From assembly GCF_013334205.1 (NCBI RefSeq), contig NZ_CP054424.1, positions 1,570,001 to 1,634,000 of the forward strand: DNA of 64,000 nt, in the 5' to 3' direction. Of this stretch, positions 11,043 to 23,273 are shown piece after piece. Both the position numbers and the translations under genes were made by a program. Position 1 is the first letter of the stretch. Each line of letters begins with the position of its first letter. The notes below the pieces were generated by a model. The model was given only the letters and a program-made list of their open reading frames with translations. It had not been told where the DNA came from and did not search any database. Source of the DNA: Rhodoferax sp. BAB1 (GTDB lineage: Bacteria; Pseudomonadota; Gammaproteobacteria; Burkholderiales; Burkholderiaceae_C).

Positions 11043-12229
11043 TATTGAAGCCCCTTGAGCGGATGCGCGTGGGCCGGCCAGGGCGAGATGAAAAAGCCGG
11101 CCACCATCTCGGGTCTTACGTCTTCCAGCCGGGCCGGGCTCCACTTCGGCATGCGGTCCTTGTCGATCACCAGGGCACGGATGCCCTCCATGGTGTCGGT
11201 CGCTGTCATGAAGCGATCGAGGTGGCGTGTATTGAAGCAGTGGCGCACCATGTCGCGCTCCATGCGCAGCTCGTCGGCAAGCGACATGCCGGCCCCGCGG
11301 CGGATCTGCTCCAGCGTCACCTGCAGCATCAGCGGTGAATGCGTGCGCAGGGCCTGCACGGTGGCTGCAGCCCACTCGCCGGGCTCCTTTTCCAGCGCCT
11401 GCACGATACGCAGCACGTCAGGCTGACTGAAGCAGCGGGTTATGGTGTCCAGCGGCAGCACGGCTGCTGGCGCGGCAGCGCCATACGCAGCTTGCCAGAC
11501 CTGCAGGCTGGTCGCATCGAAACGGGTCAGCCCGGCCAGGGTATCCCAGGCCTCGGAGATACGCGCTGCATCGAAGCAGGCATCAGCCAGTTGCAGCGCC
11601 AGCGCATCGCCGGCGCCAATGACTTCACTGGTCAGGGCCAGCCATTCGCCGCCATGGCCAGGGCAACGCGCCAGGAACCAGCCGCCGCCGACATCGGGGA
11701 AGAGACCAATGTTCGTTTCCGGCATGGCCATCTTCGTGCGCGGCGTCACGATGCGCAGCCTCGCGCCTGGGACACGCGCGGACGGGCTTGCCCGGGCCGC
11801 GCCTTCACATACACCCGCAGGGTCTGCCAGGGCACCGCCCTGGCTAAGACCCATGCCGCCGCCCATGACGACGCCATCCATGAAGGCGATGTAGGGCTTG
11901 GGGTAGTGGTGGATCAGGTGGTTGAGGGCGTATTCCTCGGTGAAGAAGTCCTCCAGCTCGGCGTCGCCGCGCAGCACGGCCTGGTGGAAGAAGCGAATGT
12001 CGCCGCCGGCGCAGAAGGCGCCAAAAGCGCCCTCCTTGCCCATGCCGCGGATCGCCACCGCGGCCACGGCCGGATCGTCGCGCCAGGCCAGCAATGCCGC
12101 CGCCAGGGCGCGGATCATGGGCAGGGACAGGGCATTAAGCGCACGCGGGCGGTTCAGCGTGATACAGCCCAGTTGGCCGCGGACCTCGGTTTGCACCTCG
12201 GGACAGGTGTAGGTGATCGTATGTTTCAT
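11042..12229 (-). CDS. Enoyl-CoA hydratase/isomerase family protein (3-hydroxyisobutyryl-CoA hydrolase-like), with an internal insertion
   Basis: A 395-residue crotonase-fold protein starting MKHTITY. Family marks are FCAGGDIRFF (oxyanion loop), MDGVVMGGGMGLS, and MAMPETNIGLFPDVGGG, as in 3-hydroxyisobutyryl-CoA hydrolases of valine breakdown. Between GGGMGLS and the following beta strand (RIVTPRTKMAMPE) there are about 25 extra Ala/Gly/Pro/Arg-rich residues (around 140-165) not expected in the family; normally the two parts are a few residues apart. The reading frame stays open. The start overlaps the stop of the upstream EamA gene by 4 bp, so the two are translationally coupled. Whether the enzyme is active with the insertion is uncertain. 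Confidence 0.82.
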   Translation of the reverse strand: MKHTITYTCPEVQTEVRGQLGCITLNRPRALNALSLPMIRALAAALLAWRDDPAVAAVAIRGMGKEGAFGAFCAGGDIRFFHQAVLRGDAELEDFFTEEYALNHLIHHYPKPYIAFMDGVVMGGGMGLSQGGALADPAGVCEGAARASPSARVPGARLRIVTPRTKMAMPETNIGLFPDVGGGWFLARCPGHGGEWLALTSEVIGAGDALALQLADACFDAARISEAWDTLAGLTRFDATSLQVWQAAYGAAAPAAVLPLDTITRCFSQPDVLRIVQALEKEPGEWAAATVQALRTHSPLMLQVTLEQIRRGAGMSLADELRMERDMVRHCFNTRHLDRFMTATDTMEGIRALVIDKDRMPKWSPARLEDVRPEMVAGFFISPWPAHAHPLKGLQ

Positions 12230-13098
12230 CGTTTCTTGTTCCAGGCCATCCATTCATTGGCGAGCAGGGCGAACAGCACCAGCGCTCCGCCCTGCAGCAC
12301 GGCCAGGCCGGGCCGTTCCCCCGCGCCAATCCAGACCAGCAGGATGCCAAACAGGATTTCCAGCTGGGCCAGCAGCGAGATCTCGGGTGCCTTGAGCACG
12401 CGTGCACAAATCACCAGCAGGGTACAGGGAATGGCCAGCTGCACCCCGCCCAGCAGGGCCAGCAGGCCGATGTCGTGCGCCGTAGCCTGCAAGGGCCAGG
12501 CCAGCGGCAGCGTGGCCAGCGCCGAGAGGACGCCGCCGACCAGCACCGAAGGCACCAGGTCCACGTCCTGCCCCTGGGCATGCGCATGCTGCACCACGAT
12601 CCAGTTGATGGCCGCCGTCAGCGGCACGAACAGGGCCACCACCATGCCCTGCCAGCTACCACTTTCGAGCTGGCTGCCGAACATCCACACCATGCCCACA
12701 CCGGCCAGCGCGATGGCGACCCAGGTGAACCAGGCGATGCGCTGGCGCAGGAAGGCCCATGCCAGCAGTGCGGTGAACAGGGGATTGAGGGACGAGATCA
12801 CCAGCACCCCGGCCACGCTGGTCATGGTCAGGGCCAGCATGAAGGAGGTGAACATGGCGCCCCAGCACAGGCCGGACCACCACAGCGCCGCCGGCGCCGT
12901 GCGCAGCTGACGCCAGACGCCGGGCCCTCGCCAAAGCGCCAGGATGAGCAGCAGCGTCAGCGCCGTGAAGAAGCTGCGCCAGAAGGTGACTTCGAAGCTG
13001 CGCGCTGCCTCCAGCTGGCGCGTCACGACCCCGGCGATCGACCACATCAGGGTCACCGCCACCATCAGCCAGACGGCACGCCGGTGTGTGAGCTTCAT
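12226..13098 (-). CDS. EamA/DMT-family transporter
   Basis: A 290-residue integral membrane protein with ten predicted helices in two EamA repeats (about 10-140 and 150-285). Family features include a charged loop after helix 1 (TRQLEAARSFEVTFWRS) and SLNPLFTALLAWAFLRQR near helix 4. Substrates of this superfamily range from amino acids to nucleotide sugars and cannot be inferred. Its stop overlaps the start of the hydratase gene (ATGA), suggesting one transcript. Confidence 0.88.
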   Translation of the reverse strand: MKLTHRRAVWLMVAVTLMWSIAGVVTRQLEAARSFEVTFWRSFFTALTLLLILALWRGPGVWRQLRTAPAALWWSGLCWGAMFTSFMLALTMTSVAGVLVISSLNPLFTALLAWAFLRQRIAWFTWVAIALAGVGMVWMFGSQLESGSWQGMVVALFVPLTAAINWIVVQHAHAQGQDVDLVPSVLVGGVLSALATLPLAWPLQATAHDIGLLALLGGVQLAIPCTLLVICARVLKAPEISLLAQLEILFGILLVWIGAGERPGLAVLQGGALVLFALLANEWMAWNKKR

Positions 13099-13149
13099 GT
13101 CTTCCGTCTGCCGGAGCGAAAGGATCTACGGCGCGCTCATCCCACAGTC

Positions 13150-13231
13150 GGGGAACGCCGCGGAACCGGCTTTGCCGGGCCGCTGGCGTTGTCCCCCTTG
13201 GGGGATAGCGGTCGCAGGCCGATTCAGGGGG
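13150..13231. repeat. Comamonadaceae-type palindromic intergenic repeat
   Basis: Between typA and the EamA gene lie nested inverted repeats: AACGCC at about 13154 with GGCGTT at about 13186, inner ACCGGC-TT-TGCCGG, and the palindrome CCCCCTTGGGGG at about 13193-13204. A related G/C palindrome sits between yejE and yejF. From memory, near-identical runs are dispersed in Comamonadaceae genomes; the copy number here is not known. No gene is seen in the 133-bp gap. Confidence 0.5.
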
Positions 13232-15057
<1,826 letters not shown>

Positions 15058-15061
<4 letters not shown>

Positions 15062-16014
15062 GGTTGGCTTTCCAGGATTTGTTGGATTTCGATAGGGCTC
15101 AACAGACGCCCGGGTATGAGTTCACCCGCCTTGACATGGGCGGTGCCCAGCAGGGCATGGGGTTGGTCGCCGTACACGGCCACCAGGTCGGCATCCGGCC
15201 AGCTGCCGCGCCGGCGCAGGCCGCTGAGGAAACGACCCGCATTCTCGGGATCCAGCGTGACGCTGGCATGACCGGGCAGCAGCACGTCGACCGGCTGGAG
15301 CTGCTTCGGACGCTCGGCCTCGGCCAGCGTTTCCAGCCCTTCCAGGGTCACGCACTGGGTCTGGTCGAAGGGGCCCGTGGCGATGCGTCGCAGCGCCACC
15401 AGGTGGCCGCCGCAGCCCAGGGCCTGGCCGATGTCCTCGCCCAGGGTCCGGATGTAGGTGCCCTTGCTGCACTTCACGTGCAGGCGCAGGAAAGGCTCGT
15501 CGCCCTGCAACTGGACGTCCAGCAGTTCCAGCTCGTGGATCACCACGTCGCGCGGCTCGCGCTCCACGGTCTCGCCCTCGCGGGCATATTCGTAAAGGGC
15601 CTTGCCGTCCTTCTTGAGCGCGCTGTGCATGGGCGGCACCTGACGGATCGGCCCCATGAACCGGTCCAGCACCTCGACCACCTGACCCAGGGTGCAGTTC
15701 ACGGCACGGGTCTCGATGACCTCGCCCTCGGCATCGGCCGTGCTGGTGCGCACACCCAGACGCACGGTGGTCTCGTAGGTCTTGTCGGCATCCAGATGAA
15801 GCTGGCTGAACTTGGTGGCGGCGCCAAAGCAGATCGGCAGCACGCCGGTGGCCAGCGGGTCCAGCGTGCCGGTGTGGCCCGCCTTTTCAGCGCGCAGCAG
15901 CCACTTGGCCTTCTGCAGCGCGTTGTTGCTCGAGAGTCCGAGCGGTTTGTCCAGCAAGAGCACCCCATGCACAGGGCGCCGTTGCACCCTGGTGCGTGGC
16001 GCTTGCATGCTCAC
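15058..16014 (-). CDS. truB: tRNA pseudouridine(55) synthase TruB
   Basis: A 318-residue protein with [14 protein letters not shown], then [18 protein letters not shown] containing the catalytic Asp, and [11 protein letters not shown]. It isomerises U55 in the T loop of tRNAs. It overlaps rbfA upstream and typA downstream by 4 bp each (ATGA junctions). The C-terminal PUA-like part is present, so length is normal. Confidence 0.97.
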
Positions 16015-16385
16015 CCCTCGTCTTTGGAACGCGACGCGACAGCCTGCGCGATCAGGGCGTTCATGTCGGCAGCCCGCTCGGTGGTGCGATCGAACAGGAA
16101 ATGCAGGGTCGGGACGGTGTGGATGTGCAAGCGCTTGAACAGGCCGTTGCGCAGGAAACCGGCGGCCTGGTTCAAGGCATCCTGCGTTTCCTGCGGGTCA
16201 CCGATCAGCACGCTGAAGTAGACCTTGGCATGCGCATAGTCGGGGGTGACCTCCACGGCCTGGAGCGTCACCATGCCCACGCGTGGATCTTTCAACTCGC
16301 GCGCGATCAACTCCGTCAGATCGCGCTGGATCTGATCGGCGACCTTGAAGCCGCGGTTCGGAGTGGATGACTTTTTGGCCGGCAT
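16011..16385 (-). CDS. rbfA: 30S ribosome-binding factor RbfA
   Basis: A 124-residue KH-like protein with [18 protein letters not shown] spacing (here [19 protein letters not shown]) and [12 protein letters not shown] in the second strand. It binds immature 30S subunits and helps 16S 5'-end maturation. The gene sits 3 bp after infB and overlaps truB by 4 bp, the classic order. Confidence 0.96.
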   Translation of the reverse strand: MPAKKSSTPNRGFKVADQIQRDLTELIARELKDPRVGMVTLQAVEVTPDYAHAKVYFSVLIGDPQETQDALNQAAGFLRNGLFKRLHIHTVPTLHFLFDRTTERAADMNALIAQAVASRSKDEG

Positions 16386-16388
16386 GGT

Positions 16389-19250
16389 TTACAGCGTACG
16401 GGCGATCTCTTTGACCTCGAAGAACTCGAGCTGATCGTTTTCCTTGATGTCGTTGTAATTCTTGAGCTTGATACCGCACTCGAAGCCTTCCTTGACCTCG
16501 CGCACATCGTCCTTCATGCGCTTGAGGGAGTCCAGCTCGCCCGTGTAGATGACCACGTTGTCGCGCAGCAGGCGGAAATGCGCGCTGCGGGTGACATAAC
16601 CGGCGGTGACCATACAACCAGCCACCGTGCCGATCTTGGAGGCGACGAACACGGTCCGGATCTCGGCCATGCCGATGACCTCTTCGCGTTTCTCCGGTGC
16701 CAGCATGCCCGACATGGCCGCTTTCAACTCATCGACGGCGTCGTAGATGATGTTGTAGTAGCGGATCTCCACATCGTTGCCTTCGGCCAGCTTGCGCGCC
16801 CCGGCATCCGCCCGGGTGTTGAAGCCGATGATGATGGCCTTGGAGGCGATCGCCAGGTTGACGTCGGACTCGCTGATGCCACCGACGGCGGCATAGACCA
16901 GCTGCACCTTGACCTCCTCGGTCGAGAGCTTGAGCAGCGAGGCGGCCAGCGCTTCCTGCGAGCCCTGCACGTCGGCCTTGACGATGATGGGCACCGTCTT
17001 GACTTCGCCGGCGGAGATGTCGGTGAACATGTTTTCCAGCTTGGCGGCCTGCTGCTTGGCCAGCTTGGTATTGCGGAACTTGCCGGCCCGGTAGGTCGCG
17101 ATCTCGCGCGCACGGCGCTCGTCGGACAGCACCATGAACTCGTCACCCGCCTGCGGTACTTCGGTCAGGCCCTGGATTTCCACCGGAATGGACGGCCCGG
17201 CCGACTTGATCGGCTTGCCGTTTTCGTCCAGCATGGCGCGCACGCGGCCATAGGTCTGGCCGGCCAGCACCACGTCGCCGGTCTTGAGCGTGCCGGTCTG
17301 CACCAGCACGGTGGCGACCGGACCGCGGCCCTTGTCCAGCTTGGCCTCGATGACCAGGCCCTTGGCCATGGCATCGACCGGGGCCTTGAGCTCCAGCACT
17401 TCGGCCTGCAGCAGCACCTGTTCCAGCAGGGCATCGATGCCCTGGCCGGTCTTGGCCGACACGGGCACGAAGGGCGAGTCGCCGCCGAATTCTTCCGGCA
17501 CCACCTCTTCCACCACCAGTTCCTGCTTCACGCGGTCCGGGTTGGCATCGGGCTTGTCGATCTTGTTGATGGCCACGACGATGGGAACCCCGGCCGCCTT
17601 GGCGTGCTTGATGGCTTCCCGGGTCTGCGGCATGACGCCGTCGTCGGCGGCCACCACCAGGATCACGATGTCGGTCGCCTGGGCGCCACGGGCACGCATG
17701 GCCGTGAAGGCCTCGTGACCCGGGGTGTCCAGGAAGGAGATCATGCCGCGCGGCGTTTCCACGTGGTAGGCGCCGATGTGCTGCGTGATGCCGCCGGCCT
17801 CGCCCGCGGCCACCTTGGCGCGGCGGATGTAGTCCAGCAGCGAGGTCTTGCCGTGGTCGACGTGGCCCATGACGGTCACAACCGGCGCGCGCGGCAGCGA
17901 TTCGCCGTGCTGCTCCGACACTTCCTCGTCGGTGAAGGCTTCCGGATCGTCCAGCGCCGCCACGATGGCCTTGTGGCCCATTTCCTCGACCACGATCATG
18001 GCCGTGTCCTGGTCCAGCGGCTGGTTGATGGTGACCATCTGGCCCAGCTTCATCAGGTGCTTGATCACCTCGGAGGCCTTGACCGCCATCTTGTGCGCCA
18101 GCTCGGCCACGGTGATGGTCTCGGGCACATGCACCTCGACGACGCGGGCTTCGACCGGTGCGGCCTGGGCATGCTGATCATCACGGTCGTGACCGCGCTT
18201 GCCGCGCGGGCCACCGCGCCAGCTGCTGCGGCCAACGCCACCACTGGTGTCGCCGCGGGTGGGGATGGCCTTTTTCTTGGCCGGATCTCCGGCCCAGCTG
18301 CTGGAGAGCTTGGCCGACTTGACTTCCTTGCCGGCGCCAGCGGGTGCTGCGGCACCGGTACCAGCGGGTTTGGCCGGTTTGGCGACCGTGCTGCCAGCCG
18401 CCGGTTTGTGCAGGGTGCCCTTCATGGCAGCCTTCGGCTCTTCCTTCTTGGGCGGCGGCGGGGGCGGTGCCTTCTTGGCCGGTGTCGCCATCATGGAGCG
18501 GATGGCCGCGGCTTCGGCCTCGGCCTTGCGGCGGCGGTCGTTCAGGTCCAGCGCTCGTGCGGCCTCTTCGTCGGCACGCGCCTTCGATTCGGCGGCGGCT
18601 TTCTCGCGTGCCTCGGCCTGTGCTGTTGCACGCGCGGCGGCGGCATCGGCAGCCTCGGCGCTGGCTTCGGCCTTGCTGGTCGAAGCCTGGGCTTTTTTCT
18701 CGTCTTCCGTCGCGGCGTAGCTGGCGGCGCGCTCTTCGGCTTCACGCTCGCGCTTTTCGCTTTCCTCGCGCTGGCGGCGCTTCTCGGCCAGATCTTCCTC
18801 CTGGCGGCGGATCAGCTCGGCCTGGCGGCGTGCTTCTTCCTCGCGGCGCACGAGTTCGGCGTTGTCCACCGCGGGCGCCGGTGCGCTGGCCACCACCGGG
18901 GCTTCTTCCACCGGCTCGGCGCCGCCGCCCTCGACCACATCGCTGCCGTCTTCACGGCGGATGAAGGTGCGCTTCTTGCGGACTTCGACCTGGATGGTGC
19001 GGGCCTTGCCACTGGCGTCGGCCTGCTTGATCTCGGTGGTCGACTTCTTGGTCAGCGTGATCTTCTTGCGCTCGGCCGTGGCCGTGCCGTGGCTGGCCTG
19101 CAGGAAACCCAGCAGGCGCTGCTTGTCGGCATCGGTCAGCGTGTCGGCGGCGGAAGCCTTGGGCACGCCGGCGGACTTGAGCTGCTCAAGCAGGGTATCG
19201 GTTGACTTCTTGAGTTCGGTTGCAAACTCGGCGACGGTCGTACTGGACAT
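16389..19250 (-). CDS. infB: Translation initiation factor IF-2
   Basis: A 953-residue protein. An N-terminal IF2-N domain (about 1-60) is followed by a long Ala/Glu/Arg/Lys-rich linker (about 120-400) likely to be helical and disordered. A second IF2-N-like segment at about 375-450 precedes the G domain, whose G1 motif GHVDHGKTS is at about 458-466, with DTPGHEAF and NKIDKPDA. Domains II-IV end IARTL. It places initiator tRNA on the 30S subunit. The linker is long, as is usual in Burkholderiales. Confidence 0.97.
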   Translation of the reverse strand: MSSTTVAEFATELKKSTDTLLEQLKSAGVPKASAADTLTDADKQRLLGFLQASHGTATAERKKITLTKKSTTEIKQADASGKARTIQVEVRKKRTFIRREDGSDVVEGGGAEPVEEAPVVASAPAPAVDNAELVRREEEARRQAELIRRQEEDLAEKRRQREESEKREREAEERAASYAATEDEKKAQASTSKAEASAEAADAAAARATAQAEAREKAAAESKARADEEAARALDLNDRRRKAEAEAAAIRSMMATPAKKAPPPPPPKKEEPKAAMKGTLHKPAAGSTVAKPAKPAGTGAAAPAGAGKEVKSAKLSSSWAGDPAKKKAIPTRGDTSGGVGRSSWRGGPRGKRGHDRDDQHAQAAPVEARVVEVHVPETITVAELAHKMAVKASEVIKHLMKLGQMVTINQPLDQDTAMIVVEEMGHKAIVAALDDPEAFTDEEVSEQHGESLPRAPVVTVMGHVDHGKTSLLDYIRRAKVAAGEAGGITQHIGAYHVETPRGMISFLDTPGHEAFTAMRARGAQATDIVILVVAADDGVMPQTREAIKHAKAAGVPIVVAINKIDKPDANPDRVKQELVVEEVVPEEFGGDSPFVPVSAKTGQGIDALLEQVLLQAEVLELKAPVDAMAKGLVIEAKLDKGRGPVATVLVQTGTLKTGDVVLAGQTYGRVRAMLDENGKPIKSAGPSIPVEIQGLTEVPQAGDEFMVLSDERRAREIATYRAGKFRNTKLAKQQAAKLENMFTDISAGEVKTVPIIVKADVQGSQEALAASLLKLSTEEVKVQLVYAAVGGISESDVNLAIASKAIIIGFNTRADAGARKLAEGNDVEIRYYNIIYDAVDELKAAMSGMLAPEKREEVIGMAEIRTVFVASKIGTVAGCMVTAGYVTRSAHFRLLRDNVVIYTGELDSLKRMKDDVREVKEGFECGIKLKNYNDIKENDQLEFFEVKEIARTL

Positions 19251-19322
19251 TTGTGATGGGACCTTTAGCTAGGGCATGACCCGCCCGGAGGGCAGGGGCC
19301 AGCCTTGACTGAACTTATTTTT

Positions 19323-20828
19323 TCATGACGATGACTCTTGAGCAGCGGCTTCATTGGTGAACCAATGTTCGCGCGCCTTCATGATCAGGGCTTTGGCCTC
19401 GTCCTCGGACTGGCCGGTGATCTCGGTGAGCTCGTCGACCGCGAGGTCGGCCAGGTCATCCAGCGTATGCACGCCGCCGTCGGCCAGCTTGGCGATCAGT
19501 TCGGGCGTGAGGCCTTCGAGGTCGCGCAGATCCTGCGACACTTCCTCGACGCTTTCCTCACGCGCGATCTCCATCGTCAGCAGGGCGTCCTTGGCACGGG
19601 CACGCAGTTCGTTGACGGTGTCTTCGTCGAAGGACTCGATCTCCAGCATCTCCTGGAGGGGCACGTAGGCCACTTCTTCCAGGCTGGTGAAGCCTTCGGC
19701 GATCAGGATGTCGGCGATCTCCTCGTCCACATCGAGCTTGGCCATGAACAGCGAGCGCAGCGAGCCGGTTTCATCGGCCTGCTTCTGGGCCGATTCGGCC
19801 GCGTCCATGATGTTGATCTTCCAGCCGGTCAGGTCGGACGCCAGGCGCACGTTCTGGCCGCCGCGGCCGATGGCGATGGCCAGGTTTTCCTCGTCCACCA
19901 CCACGTCCATCGCGTGCTTCTCTTCATCCACCACGATGGACTGCACATTGGCCGGGGCCAGCGCACCGATCACGAACTGGGCCGGGTCTTCGCTCCACAG
20001 CACGATGTCCACGCGCTCGCCGGCGAGCTCGTTGGTCACGGCATTCACACGGGTACCGCGCACGCCGACGCAGGTGCCGATGGGGTCGACGCGCTTGTCA
20101 TGCGACACCACGGCGATCTTGGCGCGCGAACCGGCGTCACGGGCGCAGGACTTGATCTCCAGCAGGCCCTGCTCGATCTCGGGCACTTCCTGGCGGAACA
20201 GCTCGATCATGAACTCGGGGGCCGAGCGCGACAGGATGATGGGGGCACCGCGCAGCGTCAGGTCCACATCCATGATCATGGCGCGCACGCGGTCGCCGGT
20301 GCGCAGGTTTTCCTTGGGGATCATCTCGCCGCGGCGCAGGCGGCCTTCGACCCGGCCGGACTCGACAATGATGTCGCCCTTGTCCATGCGCTTGACGGTG
20401 CCCACGAAGATCTTCTCGCCGCGCGACATGAAGTCGTTGAGCAGCATCTCGCGCTCGGCGTCACGGATCTTCTGCAGGATGACCTGCTTGGCAGCCATGG
20501 CGCCGATGCGGCCGATCGGCAGCGACTCGACGGCTTCCTCGATGTACTCGTCGACCTCGATGTCGGGAATCTGCTCCTTGGCTTCGAACAGCAGGATTTC
20601 CTGGTCGGGCAGTTGCAGACCGGCCTCGTCGGGAACGACGTGCCAGCGACGGAAGGTCTCATAGACGCCGCTGTCGCGGTCGATCGCCACGCGGATGTCC
20701 ACGTCGCCTTCGTACAGCTTCTTGGTGGCTTGCGCCAGAGCCGATTCGACCGCACCAAAGACCACGTCACGTTCGACGTTCTTTTCGCGGGAAATGGCTT
20801 CCACCAGCATCAACAGTTCGCGATTCAT
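19323..20828 (-). CDS. nusA: Transcription termination/antitermination factor NusA
   Basis: A 501-residue protein starting [18 protein letters not shown]; an ATG eight codons upstream is not part of the family. NusA-N (about 1-125), S1 (about 135-200), KH1 and KH2 (about 205-345, with GxxG-type loop IGRGGQNV) and two acidic C-terminal helix-hairpin-helix repeats (about 365-425 and 440-490) are all present. It binds RNA polymerase at pauses and in antitermination complexes. The gene lies 20 bp after rimP. Confidence 0.97.
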   Translation of the reverse strand: MNRELLMLVEAISREKNVERDVVFGAVESALAQATKKLYEGDVDIRVAIDRDSGVYETFRRWHVVPDEAGLQLPDQEILLFEAKEQIPDIEVDEYIEEAVESLPIGRIGAMAAKQVILQKIRDAEREMLLNDFMSRGEKIFVGTVKRMDKGDIIVESGRVEGRLRRGEMIPKENLRTGDRVRAMIMDVDLTLRGAPIILSRSAPEFMIELFRQEVPEIEQGLLEIKSCARDAGSRAKIAVVSHDKRVDPIGTCVGVRGTRVNAVTNELAGERVDIVLWSEDPAQFVIGALAPANVQSIVVDEEKHAMDVVVDEENLAIAIGRGGQNVRLASDLTGWKINIMDAAESAQKQADETGSLRSLFMAKLDVDEEIADILIAEGFTSLEEVAYVPLQEMLEIESFDEDTVNELRARAKDALLTMEIAREESVEEVSQDLRDLEGLTPELIAKLADGGVHTLDDLADLAVDELTEITGQSEDEAKALIMKAREHWFTNEAAAQESSS

Positions 20829-20848
20829 GCCTCTAACCTCCAATACCT

Positions 20849-21424
20849 TCAATGACCTGTGGCCGCATCGCGGCCCTTGAAGCTCACGATCGGCGCCAGA
20901 CGCGCCTCGCGCAATTCGTCCAGTGTGAAACCCAGCGCCTGCAACGGCGGGGCTTCACGCTTCTTGCTCACCTTCTGTCCGGGCTTGGGTGCCGGCGCGT
21001 CGCTCCAGACGATCTGCCAGCCCATGCTGCCGTCGGCAGCGTTCACGCGTTCGAGCGTGCCGCGGAATTTCTTGCGGTTGGCGCTGACCTGGCCGGCCGC
21101 TGCCGCACCCATCGGCGCCTTGAGCGTGATGTCGACCACCTGGCCGGCAAAACGCTCGAAATCCTTTTCGTGTCGCAGCGGGCGATCGATACCCGGCGAG
21201 GACACCTCGAGCCGCTTGTATTCGATGCCATCGACTTCCAGCGCATACTGCAGCTGGCGTGTGACCTTCTCGCAGTCCTCGACGTTGACGAAACGTTCGC
21301 CTGCCTGAGGATCCCAGGGCAGGTCGATCGTCACGCGCAGCAATCCCCCGGCGGAGCGGTCGATCTCCACCAGGTCGTAACCGAAACCGGTCACGGTCTG
21401 TTCGACGATTTGCTGCAGTGTCAA
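20849..21424 (-). CDS. rimP: Ribosome maturation factor RimP
   Basis: A 191-residue protein with [27 protein letters not shown] and [11 protein letters not shown], all standard RimP marks. A basic insertion of about 20 residues (around 140-160, [15 protein letters not shown]) before the last strand is common in Betaproteobacteria. It is the first gene of the operon and assists 30S assembly. No tRNA-Met gene precedes it, unlike in many Gammaproteobacteria. Confidence 0.95.
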   Translation of the reverse strand: MTLQQIVEQTVTGFGYDLVEIDRSAGGLLRVTIDLPWDPQAGERFVNVEDCEKVTRQLQYALEVDGIEYKRLEVSSPGIDRPLRHEKDFERFAGQVVDITLKAPMGAAAAGQVSANRKKFRGTLERVNAADGSMGWQIVWSDAPAPKPGQKVSKKREAPPLQALGFTLDELREARLAPIVSFKGRDAATGH

Positions 21425-21455
21425 CGTTGCCCTTCCCTGGCCATCAAAAAGCGTT

Positions 21456-21498
21456 CGACCATAAAAAAAGGGCGGTTGGTAATCCGCCCGTTTGGTCG
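21456..21498 (-). terminator. Rho-independent terminator or leader hairpin upstream of rimP
   Basis: Read on the minus strand: GGGCGG-ATTACCAA-CCGCCC followed by TTTTTTTAT. The core stem is at 21470-21489 and an outer arm CGACCA/TGGTCG (21456/21493) can extend it. It lies just upstream of rimP on the same strand, so it may act as a terminator for the yej operon or as an attenuator in the rimP leader. Confidence 0.7.
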
Positions 21499-21550
21499 AG
21501 AATTGCCGAATTGTACTCGAAAATCGGGATTAGACCCTTGATTTTCAAGG

Positions 21551-21575
21551 AAAAATGAGCCCGGGCCGGCTCGTT
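21551..21575 (-). terminator. Terminator after the yej operon
   Basis: On the minus strand GAGCC-GGCCCG-GGCTC is followed by ATTTTT. A second stem, AAATCGCCG at 21582-21590 with CGGCGATTT at 21604-21612, sits directly after the yejF stop codon. Together with the hairpin at 21456-21498, three stems separate yejF from rimP. Confidence 0.7.
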
Positions 21576-21612
21576 TTATCGAAATCGCCGGCTTGGCAGC
21601 AAGCGGCGATTT

Positions 21613-23217
21613 TCAGGCCGCCGCCTGCACCAGGGTCCGGGTGTAGGGGTGGGCCGGGGCGTCCAGCAAAACCGAAACCGGGCCGGACTCGACGATGTCG
21701 CCGCCCTTCATGACCAGCACCTCGTGCGCCATGGCCCGGATCACGTCCACGTCGTGGGTGATCAGCAGGTAACTCAGGGCCCGTTCGCGTTGCAGGCGCT
21801 GCAGCAGTTGCAGCACCTGTTTCTGGATGGTCACGTCCAGCGCGCTGGTGGGCTCGTCCAGCACGATCAGGCGCGGCTCGACGATCAATGCCCGGGCAAT
21901 GGCCAGGCGCTGGCGCTGGCCACCGGAAAACTCGTGCGGGTAGCGCTGCAGCAGCCCCGGGAACTGGACCTCGGTCAAACCCACCTCCTCCAGCGCGCTT
22001 TCGACCTTGGCCTTGCGCTCCTCTTTTGAGAGCATCGGCGCATGGATGGTCAGCCCCTCGCCCACGATCTCCTCGACGGTCAGGCGCGGCGACAGCGAGG
22101 AAAACGGGTCCTGGAACACCACCTGCACCACACGGCGCAAGGCTTTGTCCAGCGCCGGCCGGCCCTGCCAGGCCTGGCCGTCCACCTGCAGTTCTCCCCG
22201 GAACGGCAGCAGGCCCAGGGCCGCCAGGGCCAGGGTCGATTTGCCCGAGCCCGATTCGCCGATCACCCCCAGGGTGTGGCCGGGCGGAATGCTGAAGCTG
22301 GCCCCCTGCACCGCCACGAACTCGCCGCGGCGGAACCAGCCGCGCAGGCCGGGGATAGGCACGGGGTAGCCCACCCGCAGCCCCCGCGCCTGCATCAGGG
22401 CCGGGGCCCCGGCCAATTGGGGCACTTCCTGCACGTCGCGCACCGGGCGGCTGTCGATCAGGCTGCGGGTGTAGGGATGTTGCGGACGGGCAAAGACCTC
22501 GGCCACCGGCCCCTGCTCCACGATGCGCCCGCCCTCCATCACGATGACCCGGCTGGCAAAACGCCGCACCAGGTTCAGGTCGTGGGTGATCATCAGCACG
22601 GCCATGCCATGTTTTTCCTGCAGGCCGTCCAGCAAGTCCAGAATCTGGCCGCGCAGGGCAACGTCCAGCGCCGTGGTCGGCTCATCGGCCAGCAGCAGCC
22701 TGGGCTGGCAGGCCAGGGCCATGGCGATCATGGCGCGCTGGCGCTGGCCGCCGCTGAGCTGGTGCGGGTAGGCCGCCACGCGCTGTGCCGGCTCCGGAAT
22801 GCCGGTGTCGGCCAGCAGCTGGATGGCCCGTGCCAGCGCCGCACCACGGTCCAGGCCCAGCTTGAGCTGCAGCACCTCGGTGATCTGGTCGCCGATGGTG
22901 TACAGCGGGTTCAGGGCCGTCATGGGCTCCTGGAAGATCATGGCGATGTCGCGGCCACGCACGCCGCGCAACTCGCGCTCGGGCAGGGTCAGCAGGTCCG
23001 CCGCGCCCTCGCTGCCCTGGAAGCGGGCGGCGCCGCTCACGGCAGCCTCGGGCAACAGGCGCAAGAGGCTCAGCGCCGTGACGGTCTTGCCGGACCCGGA
23101 CTCGCCCACCAGGGCCACCTTCTCCCCCGGCGCGATCTGGAAATCGAGGCCGCGCACCACTTCCTTGCCGGCGAAGGCGACGCTCAGGCCGTGCACATCC
23201 AGCAGAAGTTCGGGCAT
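21613..23217 (-). CDS. yejF: Peptide ABC transporter ATP-binding protein YejF (double ATPase)
   Basis: A 534-residue protein with two complete ABC ATPase halves. Each has a Walker A (GESGSGKT and GESGSGKS), a signature (LSGGQRQR and FSGGQRQR) and Walker B (LLADEPT and IVLDEPT). It powers import of oligopeptides; E. coli YejABEF also takes up microcin C. I chose the ATG at 23217 (MPELLLDVHGL). An in-frame ATG at 23277 overlaps yejE by 4 bp and would add 20 residues encoded by a GC-palindrome repeat; which start is used is open. Confidence 0.93.
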   Translation of the reverse strand: MPELLLDVHGLSVAFAGKEVVRGLDFQIAPGEKVALVGESGSGKTVTALSLLRLLPEAAVSGAARFQGSEGAADLLTLPERELRGVRGRDIAMIFQEPMTALNPLYTIGDQITEVLQLKLGLDRGAALARAIQLLADTGIPEPAQRVAAYPHQLSGGQRQRAMIAMALACQPRLLLADEPTTALDVALRGQILDLLDGLQEKHGMAVLMITHDLNLVRRFASRVIVMEGGRIVEQGPVAEVFARPQHPYTRSLIDSRPVRDVQEVPQLAGAPALMQARGLRVGYPVPIPGLRGWFRRGEFVAVQGASFSIPPGHTLGVIGESGSGKSTLALAALGLLPFRGELQVDGQAWQGRPALDKALRRVVQVVFQDPFSSLSPRLTVEEIVGEGLTIHAPMLSKEERKAKVESALEEVGLTEVQFPGLLQRYPHEFSGGQRQRLAIARALIVEPRLIVLDEPTSALDVTIQKQVLQLLQRLQRERALSYLLITHDVDVIRAMAHEVLVMKGGDIVESGPVSVLLDAPAHPYTRTLVQAAA

Positions 23218-23273
23218 GAGCGCCCCCCCCTCGGGGGGCAGCGAGGACACGTCAGTGCCGAGCGTGGGGGCTG
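23218..23273. repeat. GC-palindrome repeat between yejE and yejF
   Basis: The 56-bp gap contains CCCCCCTCGGGGGG (about 23225-23238) and flanking G/C runs. It is related to the repeat at 13150-13231. On the minus strand it supplies a GAGGGG Shine-Dalgarno-like run just before the ATG at 23217. It also stays open in frame with the ATG at 23277, where it would encode SSLPPEGG. Confidence 0.55.

Noticed and set aside
16578..19205. An 875-codon open frame antisense to infB
   Set aside because: Composition (His/Gly/Leu-rich) is that of a mirror frame of a GC-rich gene; infB on the other strand is certain.
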